Shown here in pieces: positions 24,810-34,511 of a DNA stretch of 64,000 nucleotides (the stretch's first letter is position 1; every line of letters starts with the position of its first letter). The DNA is from Nannocystis exedens (GTDB taxonomy: Bacteria > Myxococcota_A > Polyangia > Nannocystales > Nannocystaceae). The position numbers and the translations under genes were made by a program. Location of the stretch: positions 2,490,001-2,554,000 of the forward strand of contig NZ_NETK01000001.1 of NCBI RefSeq assembly GCF_002343915.1, in the 5' to 3' direction. The notes below the pieces were generated by a model, which saw only the letters and a list, made by a program, of their open reading frames with translations, was not told the origin of the DNA and did not search any database.

Positions 24810-27122
24810 ATGTCCGCACCCAAATCAGGCCCGCAGAGCCCCTTCCCCGGACCCCGCCCCTACGAGGCCGGCGAGCGCGACCGCTTCTTCGGCCGCGCCG
24901 GCGAGCGCCGCGACCTCGCGGCCCTGGTGATCGCCAACCGCCTCACCGTGCTCTACGGCCCGACCGGCGCCGGCAAGACCTCGCTGCTGGCGGCCGGCCT
25001 GGTCCCCGAGCTCGAGCGCGCCGGCTTCATGGTCATGCCGATCGCGCGCCCCGGCGGCCTCTTGCCCCCGGGCACCAACCCGATCCACCTGCGCAACGTC
25101 TACAGCGCCAACGTGCTGATGCACTGGCACCACGGCGACATCGACGGCGTCGTCAAGCACACGATCACCTCGTACCTCGAGGCGATGCCGGACCCGCGGC
25201 CCGAGCGCCCGCTCGCGCTGATCATCGATCAATTCGAGGACCTGTTCGCCACCCACACCACCCAGTGGGAGCAGCGCGAGGCGTTCCTGCACGAGTTGGT
25301 CGAGTGCCTCGCCAAGCCCGAGCGCGGGGTCGAGGAGCGGCCGGTGCGGATCTGCCTGGCGATCCGCGAGGAGCAGCTGGCCGAGCTCGAGCGCTACGCC
25401 GCGCTCCTCCCCGACCTCCTGCGCGTCCGCTTCCGCCTCGACCCGCTGCGCCGCCCGGCCGCGATCGAGGTCATGACCCACGCGGCCGGCGGCATGTTCT
25501 CGCGGGCCGACGCCGAGAAGCTGGCGACCGACCTCGGCCACCGGCGCGTGCGCACCTTCGGCAAGCTGGCGCTGGTCCCCAGCGAGTTCATCGAGCCGAT
25601 GCAGCTGCAGCTCGCGTGCGACGAGAAGTGGCGCCGCGGCGGCCGCAGCGGCGCGATGGCCAAGCCGCGCGACCCCGACGAGGCGCTGATCCGCTACGTC
25701 GACGCCGGCATCGCCCGCGCCCGCGCCGGCTGGGGCGCGGAGGCGAAGATCCGCCGCTTCATCGGCGACAAGCTGCTCACCCCCGAGGGCGGCCGCAGCG
25801 CGGCGATCCGCGGCAAGCGCAACACCGGCGGCCTCTCCAACAAGCTGGTCGACCGCCTCGAGCACGAGCGGCTCATCCGCGCCGAGGAGCGCCTCGGCGC
25901 CCGCTGGTACGAGCTGGCCCACGACCGCCTGCTCGAGCCGATGCGCCTGTCCAACGCGGTATGGTTCGACAGCCAGCGCCGCCGCCGCCGCGCCCGCCGG
26001 GTCGCCCTGCTGCTGCTCCTCCTCGCCGGCCTCGGCGTCGCCGGGTACTTCGGCGTGCAGTGGGCCCTCGACACCTACCGCGGCCTCGAGGGCGAGAAGA
26101 CCGGGGTCGAGGCCGAGCTCGCGGCCGCCAGCCGCACCCGCGAGGACCTCGAGCAGGCGCTGGCGCGGGCCGAGGGCGCCCACGCCGTCGAGCGCCTGCG
26201 GGCCCAGGCGCGCGCCCTCGACGTCGATTTCGTCGGCCTCGCCGACGACGTCCAGGCGACCCGCGGCGTCATCGCCACGATGGCCCGCTTCAGCCCGCGC
26301 GGCCGCGACGGCGAGCCCGCCGACCTCACCAACTTCGTCGCCGTCGCCGCCGAGCTGCCCGGCCTCGGCGCCCGCCTCACCGGCCTGGTCCAGCGCCACG
26401 CCGAGCTGACCGCCGAGCTGGCCGCCGCGACCGCCGCCCGGCCGGTGGTCGAGGCTGACCTCAAGGCCCTGTCCAAAGAGACAGCCTCGCGCGGCCCCGA
26501 GCTCGAGCGCCTGCGCGCCGACCTCGACGCCGCCGCGGCCGAGCAGATTCGCCAGCGCGTGCGCGTGCTGGCCGAGGTGTCCGGCTTCGAGGCCCCGCAG
26601 CGCGGCGCCAGCGGCGACGCCCGGGCGCGCGAGATGGCCCGCGAGCTGTGGCGCGACGCCTTCGTCCTGCTGCAGCGCGGCAGCACCGAGGACGCGCGCG
26701 GCCGGTTCGAGCGGGCCCACCTGCGCGACCCGGCCAGCGCCCCCTCGTGGGACATGCTCGGCCGGATCGCCCAGACCGCCGGCGACCTCAAGACCGCCGA
26801 GCAGTCCTACCGCAGGGCCCTCGCCCAGGTCCCCGACTACGGCCCCAGCCTCGGCAGCATGGCCTCGCTCTACCTCACCAAGGAATGGTTCCTCGACGCC
26901 GAGCGCTGCGCCCGCGAGGCCCTGGCCGCCCAGCCCGACCTGCTGAGCGCCCGCATCGTCCTCCGCGCGGTCCAGCAGCGCCGCCAGACCGAGGTCGAGA
27001 GCGACGAGGAAGGCCTGAGCCCGAAGAACCCGTGCGTCCGCGCAGCCGCGGCCCCAGCGGCGAGCCATCCGCCCGCCGGCGCCCCGCCCGCGAGCCCCGA
27101 ACCGGCCCAGCCCGCCGAGTGA
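24810..27122 (+). CDS. STAND-type P-loop NTPase with membrane helix, coiled coil and TPR
   Basis: The 770-residue protein begins SPFPGPRPYEAGERDRFFGR, the hallmark entry to nSTAND1-type NTPases. It has Walker A GPTGAGKTS (50-58), Walker B LALIIDQFEDLF (135-146), a winged-helix-like end (LVDRLEHERLIRAEE and WYELAHDRLLEP, about 346-378), a single membrane helix (398-420), a coiled coil (about 425-560) and TPRs (about 605-710, including DAFVLLQRGSTEDARGRFERA). Ligand binding by the repeats would trigger ATP-driven oligomerisation. It follows the SIR2-like gene by 14 bases, so the two probably form an effector-sensor pair. The Pro/Ala-rich tail carries no motif. Confidence 0.88.
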   Translation: MSAPKSGPQSPFPGPRPYEAGERDRFFGRAGERRDLAALVIANRLTVLYGPTGAGKTSLLAAGLVPELERAGFMVMPIARPGGLLPPGTNPIHLRNVYSANVLMHWHHGDIDGVVKHTITSYLEAMPDPRPERPLALIIDQFEDLFATHTTQWEQREAFLHELVECLAKPERGVEERPVRICLAIREEQLAELERYAALLPDLLRVRFRLDPLRRPAAIEVMTHAAGGMFSRADAEKLATDLGHRRVRTFGKLALVPSEFIEPMQLQLACDEKWRRGGRSGAMAKPRDPDEALIRYVDAGIARARAGWGAEAKIRRFIGDKLLTPEGGRSAAIRGKRNTGGLSNKLVDRLEHERLIRAEERLGARWYELAHDRLLEPMRLSNAVWFDSQRRRRRARRVALLLLLLAGLGVAGYFGVQWALDTYRGLEGEKTGVEAELAAASRTREDLEQALARAEGAHAVERLRAQARALDVDFVGLADDVQATRGVIATMARFSPRGRDGEPADLTNFVAVAAELPGLGARLTGLVQRHAELTAELAAATAARPVVEADLKALSKETASRGPELERLRADLDAAAAEQIRQRVRVLAEVSGFEAPQRGASGDARAREMARELWRDAFVLLQRGSTEDARGRFERAHLRDPASAPSWDMLGRIAQTAGDLKTAEQSYRRALAQVPDYGPSLGSMASLYLTKEWFLDAERCAREALAAQPDLLSARIVLRAVQQRRQTEVESDEEGLSPKNPCVRAAAAPAASHPPAGAPPASPEPAQPAE

Positions 27123-28225
27123 GCCGGCTCCGCGGCCTCGCACCGCCCCGCTCGCCGCCGCGAGCGGGCGACGTCTCGCGTTCGCGGCGAATGGCAGGAG
27201 GGCGTCTGTCGGAAGACTGTGCGAGGCTCGCCGCCGGTTTGATAGGACCAGCCGTCCCCGCCGCCGCCGGCGACGAAGGCGATGGACGCCACCGCGAGGT
27301 CTGCCCACGAACATGAGACCGCGGGTGGAGAGCCGGAGTCACCATGCACGATGCGAACGCCGCCGAAATCCGCCCCCGCTCGTCCGAGGCAGTGTCACTT
27401 TGCGTGCTCCCCTGAATCGCCCCCGCGCCATCGCCCCAGGGCAAAGAGAAGCACCGCGCGGCCCAGTCGCTTCATGGAGGTCACATCCGAACAGCGACAG
27501 CTACCCGATGGGCCGCACAGTCATGGGCGGACCGTTCAGTGCCGCTCCTCGAGCTCGAGGCCAGGTCGACCGATCCCGCGACCCGATTCCACGGCGCGCA
27601 GACCGTAAGAGACATCGTGTCGTCGTCGGCCCCCCGGGCGTTTCTGCGCGGTTCATCCGCCTCCGTCGACCTCCTGCGCCTGCGCCTGCTGCGCATATCA
27701 TCGGGGCATCTCGCACGTATCGATGCTCTGCGCGGCGCCGACGCTCGGGCGCGCGCACAGGCGGTCCCGATCGATGAATGCTCCGAGAGAGCGCGCCGAC
27801 GCCGATTGCTGTTCCGTCGACCCGATGACCAGGGAGCGGCGCCGCCCGTCGATCCGCAGTTCGGCGAGATAACAATGAGCAGAGGCGTGTCGCGTGACCA
27901 CGACCGGCACGGCCCGTTCGGCCGGACGGACGACGCGATCTTGTAGCGTCCGATCGGCGGCGACCATATCGGCGCTCAGCCCATTTTCGCCCGTGTTTGA
28001 CGGCCTGCTCAGTCCGGTCCATCTAACCGGCGCCGGTCATGGGCCAAAGGCATGACCGCGCACGACGGACTGCCCGTCGGGCACATCGCTCGATCACCAC
28101 ACGGCACCGGCGAAGGCATCCGCAGGCTCGACGAGCCGGCGAGACGCCCTCGTATTGCCGCGAGCGATGCCCCGACAAGACGTCGAAGCCGAAGCACAAC
28201 GAACACGACCGAGGAGTGAGGAGAC
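27123..28225. other. long non-coding stretch
   Basis: About 1.1 kb with no convincing gene. Frames are short, change rapidly and lack the codon pattern of neighbouring genes, and GC content seems lower from about 27300 onward. It must contain the promoter for the octad-repeat protein gene at 28226, which is preceded by a GAGGAG ribosome site. It may hold decayed genes or mobile DNA that I cannot name. Confidence 0.4.
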
Positions 28226-29560
28226 ATGGGAAAGCAGCAGATGGACAACAATGAGATGCAACTGCTCAACCAGGCGATCCAGGCCGCCTTGCAGCAGATG
28301 CAAGGCGGATTCGGGCAGCAGTTCGGCGGCTTCGGCGGCCAGATCCCCGAGGGCCAGCTCGAGAAGCTCGGCGAGCTGATGCACGAGCGGGTCCGCGAGG
28401 CGATCCGCGAGAAGGTGGTCGAGGCAGTTCACAATCGTCTGATGGAGGCGATGAAGGATCGCGTCCGTGACCTCGTGCGCCAGCGCCTGGGTCAGGAGAT
28501 CCGCAACGCCTTCCTCGAAGGCCATGGCGCGCCGGGCGGCATGAACCTCGACACCGTCACCAATCGAGTGAGCGAGCGCTTCAGTGAGATGGTGCATGAA
28601 CGCCTCGTCGAGGCCCTCCGCGAGCGCGTCGGCGAGGCCCTCCGCGAGCGCCTGCACAACACGATCCGTGAGACCCTCAGCGAGGGGCCGACCGCGCAAT
28701 TTCTCGACTGGAACGCGACGGACAACATCGCCTTCAAGATCCGCGAGCGCATCGAGCCCGAGATCCGCGAGCACATCGTCAACATGGCCCGCGAGCGGCT
28801 GCGCGAGACGGTCCGTGAGCGCGTGCAGCAGGCGTTCCGCGAGCGGCTCCCGGAGGCGCTGAACGCGGCCATCTCGCAGGCGAAGGCGAAGGGTGGCGAT
28901 TTCGAGGTCATCGTCATGCTCGTCCGCGACAAGCTGATCGACACGTTCGAGCGGCGCCTGGGCGAGGGCATGCGGGACCGCCTGCGCGAGCTCATCCGCG
29001 ACGGAGTGGAAGAGGTCGTCCGCGAGCGCCTGCGCGAGGCGGTCCGCTCGGCCGTGGCCGAGCGGTTCGTCGGCGGCCAGTTCGGCGGCGGGCAGTACGG
29101 CGGCCAGTTCGGCGGCGGGCAGTACGGCGGCCATTTCGGCGGCGGGCAGTACGGCGGCCAGTTCGGCGGCGGGCAGTACGGCGGCCAGTTCGGCGGGCAG
29201 TACGGCGGGCAGTTCGGCGGGCAGCACGGCGGCTTCATGATGGAGCAGCTCCGCGAGCGGATCATCGAGAACGTCCGCGAGCGCGTCGGCGAAGCGGTGC
29301 GCGAGCGCCTCGAGTCGCTCGTCAAGCAGCGAATCGAGGACACCCTCCGCGAGCGGCTGGGCGGCGCCCTCCGGTCCGTCATCGCCGAACAGACGACGCT
29401 CGGCGGAAGCATCAACCCCGAACACCTCGTCGAGGCCCTGCGTTATCGCCTGGCCGAGACCCTCCGGTACGACGTGGCCGGCGCGGTCTACGAGAGCATC
29501 GGCGACGCCGTGCGCGAGCGCTTCGGCGAGGCGCTGTGGAGCTCCGTCGCGCAGCGATGA
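28226..29560 (+). CDS. octad-repeat helical protein with central Gly-Gln-Phe/Tyr segment
   Basis: The 444-residue protein has no signal peptide, no Cys and no known domain. Residues 45-100, 112-155, 172-215, 230-282 and 340-440 consist of 8-residue units of the form [LV]-x-E-[AxL]-[hydrophobic]-[RK]-[ED]-R, for example LVEALRER and VGEALRER, so hydrophobic residues recur every four positions between dense Arg/Glu pairs. Residues 283-337 are a low-complexity GGQFGGGQY repeat, and a shorter QGGFGQQFGGFGG lies at 26-38. This suggests a self-assembling or phase-separating structural protein. A GAGGAG ribosome site precedes the ATG. No neighbour explains it. Confidence 0.85.
   Translation: MGKQQMDNNEMQLLNQAIQAALQQMQGGFGQQFGGFGGQIPEGQLEKLGELMHERVREAIREKVVEAVHNRLMEAMKDRVRDLVRQRLGQEIRNAFLEGHGAPGGMNLDTVTNRVSERFSEMVHERLVEALRERVGEALRERLHNTIRETLSEGPTAQFLDWNATDNIAFKIRERIEPEIREHIVNMARERLRETVRERVQQAFRERLPEALNAAISQAKAKGGDFEVIVMLVRDKLIDTFERRLGEGMRDRLRELIRDGVEEVVRERLREAVRSAVAERFVGGQFGGGQYGGQFGGGQYGGHFGGGQYGGQFGGGQYGGQFGGQYGGQFGGQHGGFMMEQLRERIIENVRERVGEAVRERLESLVKQRIEDTLRERLGGALRSVIAEQTTLGGSINPEHLVEALRYRLAETLRYDVAGAVYESIGDAVRERFGEALWSSVAQR
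29071..29231 (+). repeat. 27-bp in-frame tandem repeat coding GGQFGGGQY
   Basis: A 27-base unit (CGGCGGCCAG-TTCGGCGGCGGGCAGTA) repeats in register from 29071 for about four copies, one with CATTTC in place of CAGTTC, then decays into 15-base units. It encodes the low-complexity centre of the octad-repeat protein and is likely to vary in copy number between strains. Confidence 0.85.
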
Positions 29561-30014
29561 GGATCCGCGCCACCGCCGGCCCCTGAGCGGACACCCGCGC
29601 TCACGAACAGCGTGAGAGAGTCCGACCACGACGACCGACTCGACCGAAGGTGGTCGTCAGGCACGCTGCTTGCGCGGCGTGCCCGTGGAGTCGCGCGGCG
29701 CCACCGTCAGCCGCTGCCTCGGCCCGCGCACCAGCGCGGGCCGAGTGTCGCAGCCGGCCCGGATCGCGAACGCGACATCGAGCTCGACCACGAGGCCGTC
29801 GACGCGCAGGCTCTCGGCCTCGAGCACGGCAACGACGAACCCAGGCCGTTCGTCTGGACCAAGTCCGCCGAAGAGGTCCTCGCCTCCGGCGGAGGGTACT
29901 GCGAATTTGCGGGCCGCCGGGCACTCGGAAGATTCATGCCACGACCCGGTTCGTGGCGCGGATCCGCGAAGGTCCCGTCCGCAGAACGCGTTCTACTGCC
30001 CCGGGCTCGCCGCC
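29561..30014. other. gene-poor stretch with a transposase scar
   Basis: Apart from the IS630-like fragment at 29771-29905, I see only short overlapping frames without motifs. It separates the rightward octad-repeat gene from the convergent leftward ADYC lipoprotein gene. Confidence 0.4.
29771..29905 (+). mobile_element. IS630-family transposase remnant
   Basis: A 45-codon stretch reads RDIELDHEAVDAQ then GNDEPRPFVWTKSAEEVLAS. It matches the C-terminal end of IS630-type transposases (N..PKPFVWTK.ADEILA.V..YC). The DDE catalytic part and the terminal repeats are missing, so this is a decayed insertion. Confidence 0.65.
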
Positions 30015-31019
30015 TCACGCGCCCGGTACGTACGTGACCCACTCGCCTTCCGCCAGCGAGAACGCGTCGCAGGCCGGCAGGTCGCAGCCCACCTCGGCGC
30101 CGGCGAGGCGCTGGGCCTCGAGGCAGAGCGCGCCGGCGGCCGACCAGACCGCCTCGACCGCGCCGAGCTCACCGGGGCTGACCACCGTGCCGGCCGCGTT
30201 CTCCCAGTGGAGGGGCGTGCCGTTCTGCGTATAGCTGTGGCCGGTGCCGCAGTAATCGGCGGTGATCATGCGCAGCGTCGCCTGGCGCTGCTCCAGGCTG
30301 GCGGGGTGGCCGGCGCCGTCGAAGTCGGACTGCGGGCCGTAATTCATCAATTGCAGCTTCGCCGCCGCCGAGCCGGCGCAGGCGAGCGTCAACCAGCGCG
30401 GCTTGTCGGGCTGGATCGTCTTCGTCTCGAGGTCGTAGGTCTCGCCGCCGATGACGGTGACCGCGCTCGTGAGGACGTCGAGTAGGTCGCCGGTACACAC
30501 ATTGCGCACACCGACGAGCGCGTCGAGATCGGGGTACACCAGCGCATAGGTGGACACCTGCGGCGCGCCCTCGGCCCATGAATCGATCTTCTGGTGGCCG
30601 AGCACCGTGATCGGCAGCGGCAGCAGCGAGCCGGGCTGCTGGACCAGGATCGTCGCGCCGACGAGCTGGCTGCCGCGCAGCGTGGTCCCGCCCGCCGAGC
30701 GGGCCACGAGCGCGCCCTTCTCGACGTCGAGCTCGAACTTCTGCAGGCTGAGCAGCCCCAGCGCCGGCGGGACGAAGCCGACGATCCGCACCCCGTCGGC
30801 GTTGGGGAGCCCGTCGAGGTTGAGCTCGCGGATGGCCCGCCCGTTGACCTCCGCCGAGTTGAACCCGCAGCGCCACACCGGGCAGGTCGTCGACCCGCCG
30901 TCGCGCGACGCGATCGCCTCCTCCCCCCATTCCTCGTCCGAAGGCGCCTCCACGCATCCGCTCGCCAATACACTCACACCCACGATTGTGCCGCAAAGAA
31001 CCGGACCGCGCATGACCAC
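30015..31019 (-). CDS. ADYC-domain lipoprotein
   Basis: The 334-residue product has a lipoprotein signal peptide (lipobox LASGC) and a C-terminal ADYC domain, named after its ITADYCG motif (about 260-266), followed by GHSYTQNGTPLHWENAAG, an EAVWSAAGALCLEAQRL helix and Cys residues that may pair. The ADYC family is found almost only in myxobacteria and has no known function; it seems to be a secreted or surface domain. The gene stands alone, convergent with the region holding the IS630 scar. Confidence 0.88.
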   Translation of the reverse strand: MVMRGPVLCGTIVGVSVLASGCVEAPSDEEWGEEAIASRDGGSTTCPVWRCGFNSAEVNGRAIRELNLDGLPNADGVRIVGFVPPALGLLSLQKFELDVEKGALVARSAGGTTLRGSQLVGATILVQQPGSLLPLPITVLGHQKIDSWAEGAPQVSTYALVYPDLDALVGVRNVCTGDLLDVLTSAVTVIGGETYDLETKTIQPDKPRWLTLACAGSAAAKLQLMNYGPQSDFDGAGHPASLEQRQATLRMITADYCGTGHSYTQNGTPLHWENAAGTVVSPGELGAVEAVWSAAGALCLEAQRLAGAEVGCDLPACDAFSLAEGEWVTYVPGA

Positions 31020-31148
31020 CTCCCCGCCCCGACGCAGCGGACACTAGCCCCCGGCGTCCGTCTCCGTCAAGCACAAATGTCATGACTCAATGATCTGTGC
31101 TGAATCCGCGTGCAAGCCCCGCTCGCACCTTGAGCGATGATTCGCCGT

Positions 31149-34100
31149 TCAGCGCCCCCGGGCCTTCGCGCGCAGGCCTTCGATCGCCGCCAGGCGCCAG
31201 GCGAACGCGTCGCCGGCCCCGCGGAACCACTGCTCGGCCGCGTCGAGCTCGGTCCGCGCGCGCTGCCTGTCGTCCGCGTCCTGACCAGTCGCCAACAGTA
31301 CGCTCGCCAGCTCGACGCGGGCCCGCGCGAGCAGCCGCGGCAGCGACACGTCGCGCGCCTGCGCCGCGCCGGTGATCGCCGCCAGCCCGGCGACCGCCGC
31401 CTCCAGGTGCTCGCGCGCCTCGGCGAGCTCGCCCCGGGCCGCCAGGTTGAGGCCGAGGCACAGGTGCAGCTCGGCCTGCTGGACCGCCAGCCACCATTCG
31501 CCGCCCGCGCCCGACGGCGCAAAGGCGGCCCGCAGCTCGGCGATCTCGTCGCCGGTCGGGCCGAGGCGCAGCGCCGCGTATCCGCGGATCAGCGCCACCT
31601 CCGGGCGCGTCAACGCGGTGTCGTCCGGCGCGAGTCGACGCACCAGCGCCGCCGCCTCGCGCCAGGCCGAGCGGGCCGCCGCCAGCTCGCCCGCCTCTTC
31701 GTGGCGCTGGCCGAGGTGGGCCTGGCACATCGCGCGCTGGGCCACGCGATCGGCGGCGAACCGCTCGAGCACCGAGCAGCCGCGCTCGAGCACCTCGGCG
31801 GCCATGCGCGGGTCGGTCAGCGAGACGCTGGCGACGATCCGGATCACCGCGCTGTGCGGGTGGGCCGGCCCGAGCTCGGTCTCGAAGATCTCGAGCGCCC
31901 GCAGCACCAGCGTCTCGCGCTCGGCCGGGTTGGAGACCACCAGCGCCAGGTTGCTCAGCGTGAAGCCGACGTCGACGTGGCGCGGGCCCAGGGCCGCCAT
32001 CCGCACCGCCAGCGCCTCGCGCAGCGTGACCTCCGCCTGGTGCAGGTCGCCGATCGCCAGCAGCGCCGAGCCCATGTTGTTAAGCACCTGGCCCGACAGC
32101 CGCGGTGGTCCCTGCAGGCGGGCCGCGTATTCGCGGGCGAACGCGATGTCCTCGCGCGTCTGCTCGGCCTGCCCGAGCTCGCGGCTGCGCCGGTGGATCC
32201 GCAGCGCCAACGCCTCGAGCGCCGTCTCGTCGACCCCGGCCCCGAAGGCCGTCAGGTAGGCGCGGGTCAGCAGCGCCTCGTCGTCGGCCCAGCGGCCGTT
32301 CATGTGAATCGTCAGCCGGGCGCGGGCGAGCAGCGCCTCGGCCAGCCCCGGCCGCGAGTGGCGGGCCTCGGCGGCGGCCACCACTTCTTCGGCCAGCTCG
32401 ATCGCCGCGACCTCGCGACCTGCGCGGTCGAGCGCGCCGACCCGCTCGAGCCGCGCGCGCTGCTCCTCCAGCGCCGCCCGCAGCGTCGGGTCGTCGGGCA
32501 GCGGCGCCTCGCTGGCCAGCGCGCGCAGGTCGGCGCAATCCTCGACCGGCAGGAGGCCGCGGATGATCTCGAGCCCGCGCGCCGCGACCTCGCCGTCGGC
32601 CGCGCGCAGCACCGCGATCGCCTCGCGCAGACCGGCCTTGCGCTGGGCCAGGCACACCATTCGTTGATCGAGCAGCGCCTCCGAATTCTCGCCGCGGCGG
32701 TGGGCCAGGCACGCCTCCTTGTGGGCCGTCATCCAGCTCCCGGCGTAGTGGTCGAGCGCCGCGGCGATCGGCGGCCACAGCTCGGTCGAGTGGTACGGGC
32801 CGAGGCCTGCGAAGCGGTGATCGATCTCCTCGCGCTCGCCCGCGCCCCAGATCGCCGCGATCTCCTGCCCCGAGCCGTTGCAGGTCTCGTCGACCGGCGG
32901 CGCCGGCTTGGCCGCCAGGTAGCCGCCGCCGCCGGCCAGCACGGCCGCCAGCGTCGCCGCGACCAGCGTCGGCCGCACGCGCGTGCGGCTGCGGTCGAGC
33001 GCTCGCAGCAGCTCTTCCATCGCAGGCCAGCGCGCCTCGGGCTCGACGCGCAGGCCGCGGGCGACCACCGCGAGCAGCCACGCCGGCACGTGGGCGCCGG
33101 CCGGCGGCGCCCGCAATTCGCCGTAGCCCACCGACAGCGCGATGCTCTGGGTCGTCTCGCCGGCGAACGGGCGCTGGCCGTAGAGCGCCTCGTAGAAGGC
33201 CACGCAAAAGCTGAATTGATCGGAGGCCGCGCCCACGGCTTCGGCGCGGAACTGTTCCGGCGACATGTACGCCGGCGTGCCGACGAACTCGCGGCCGACC
33301 CACAGCGGCAACTCGGCGCCTGATCCGGCGCGCAGGTTGGACTCGATGCGCGTGGTGGTGGTGGCGCACAGGCCGAAGTCGAGCACGCGCACGCGCCCGT
33401 CCTCGCCGAGCATCGCGTTGGCGGGTTTGAAGTCGCGGTGGACCAGCCCGGCCGCGTGCGCGGCGGCCAGCCCGGCGCCGGCCTGGCGGTACACGGCCAC
33501 CACTTCTTGCCAGCTCCGCGGGCGCTCCTCGGACCAGGCCTGCAGCGTCTTGCCGCGGATGAATTCCATCGCCAGGAACACGTCCTGCCGGTGCGTGCCG
33601 ACGTCGTGGACCACGACCACGTTGGGGTGCGCCAGGCGGGCCATCGCCTGGGCCTCGCGCAGCAGGCGGGCGTTGCCGCGGACCGAGTTGTCCTGGCCGC
33701 GGGTGTGCAGGATCTTGAGCGCGATCTTGCGGTCGAGCTCCGGGTCGTAGGCCGAATAGACCGCCCCCATCGCGCCGCTGCCGAGGCGTTCGAGCACCGT
33801 GAAGCGGCCGATCGTCTCGCCCGGCTGGACCGACACGATTCGCGTCGACACCCGCACCGTCTGGCCCGACTGCGAGCTCACGTTGCGGCGCGTCGAGGCA
33901 GGGCCGCCGGCGCGGACCAGCGCCGCGCCCTCGACCAGCAGCGCCCGCGTCGCCTCGGCTCGCCCCGTCAGCGCGGTTGGGTCGGTGACGCCCTCGGCCG
34001 CGTCGAGCCAGACCTCGTTATCTCGCTCCACCGCGAGGGTACGCGCCAGCGCGTCGAGCAAATCGCTCCATCCGTCGATGTCGGACACCGGCACACGGGG

Positions 34101-34511
34101 AGTCCCGGCCGACAGCCCGCGCTGCAGCGCGCGACGGATCCGGCGCAGCGTCGTCATGCCGACCCCCTGCCACGGCACGTGGCGCAGCCACCCCCGGACC
34201 AGCGCGGCGTCGTCGGGATCCCCGAGCGCCTCGAGCAGCCGCGCCGCGTGGTCGCGGATCGTCGCCTCGTTCGACGCCTCGGCCGAGCTCACCGCCGCCG
34301 CGCTGAGGCGGATGAGCACGGCGATCGCGGTCAGGACGCTGGCCTCTTCGGCCGAGCGCGCCATCTCCTCGCCTGCCTGGACCAGCAGGTCGCGCGACTG
34401 ACAGCGCGCGGACTTGCGCGCCAGGATCCGCGCCGCCAGATCGAGGCGGTGCAAATCGAGCTCGGAGAAATGATCCCAGGCGCCGGGAAGCGGGCGGTGA
34501 GGTGAATCCAC
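31149..34511 (-). CDS. Ser/Thr protein kinase with C-terminal TPR array
   Basis: The 1120-residue protein has an N-terminal helical part (about 1-215) of unknown role, a Hanks-type kinase domain (about 235-510) and a long C-terminal repeat region. Kinase motifs: glycine loop LGSGAMGAVY, ATP-binding Lys 266 (IALKILH), catalytic HRDFKPAN (358-365), DFG 378-380, and GTPAYMSPEQF. A membrane helix (VAATLAAVLAGGGGYLAA, about 525-545) separates it from about 550 residues of TPR-like helices. This is the standard myxobacterial kinase layout, in which the TPRs bind partners outside or at the membrane. The promoter lies in the stretch up to 35367. Confidence 0.94.
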   Translation of the reverse strand: MDSPHRPLPGAWDHFSELDLHRLDLAARILARKSARCQSRDLLVQAGEEMARSAEEASVLTAIAVLIRLSAAAVSSAEASNEATIRDHAARLLEALGDPDDAALVRGWLRHVPWQGVGMTTLRRIRRALQRGLSAGTPRVPVSDIDGWSDLLDALARTLAVERDNEVWLDAAEGVTDPTALTGRAEATRALLVEGAALVRAGGPASTRRNVSSQSGQTVRVSTRIVSVQPGETIGRFTVLERLGSGAMGAVYSAYDPELDRKIALKILHTRGQDNSVRGNARLLREAQAMARLAHPNVVVVHDVGTHRQDVFLAMEFIRGKTLQAWSEERPRSWQEVVAVYRQAGAGLAAAHAAGLVHRDFKPANAMLGEDGRVRVLDFGLCATTTTRIESNLRAGSGAELPLWVGREFVGTPAYMSPEQFRAEAVGAASDQFSFCVAFYEALYGQRPFAGETTQSIALSVGYGELRAPPAGAHVPAWLLAVVARGLRVEPEARWPAMEELLRALDRSRTRVRPTLVAATLAAVLAGGGGYLAAKPAPPVDETCNGSGQEIAAIWGAGEREEIDHRFAGLGPYHSTELWPPIAAALDHYAGSWMTAHKEACLAHRRGENSEALLDQRMVCLAQRKAGLREAIAVLRAADGEVAARGLEIIRGLLPVEDCADLRALASEAPLPDDPTLRAALEEQRARLERVGALDRAGREVAAIELAEEVVAAAEARHSRPGLAEALLARARLTIHMNGRWADDEALLTRAYLTAFGAGVDETALEALALRIHRRSRELGQAEQTREDIAFAREYAARLQGPPRLSGQVLNNMGSALLAIGDLHQAEVTLREALAVRMAALGPRHVDVGFTLSNLALVVSNPAERETLVLRALEIFETELGPAHPHSAVIRIVASVSLTDPRMAAEVLERGCSVLERFAADRVAQRAMCQAHLGQRHEEAGELAAARSAWREAAALVRRLAPDDTALTRPEVALIRGYAALRLGPTGDEIAELRAAFAPSGAGGEWWLAVQQAELHLCLGLNLAARGELAEAREHLEAAVAGLAAITGAAQARDVSLPRLLARARVELASVLLATGQDADDRQRARTELDAAEQWFRGAGDAFAWRLAAIEGLRAKARGR

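Noticed and set aside
27501..28022. 173-codon leftward frame in the long gap before the octad-repeat gene
   Set aside because: Arg-rich, no motif, overlapping equally long frames on the other strand.
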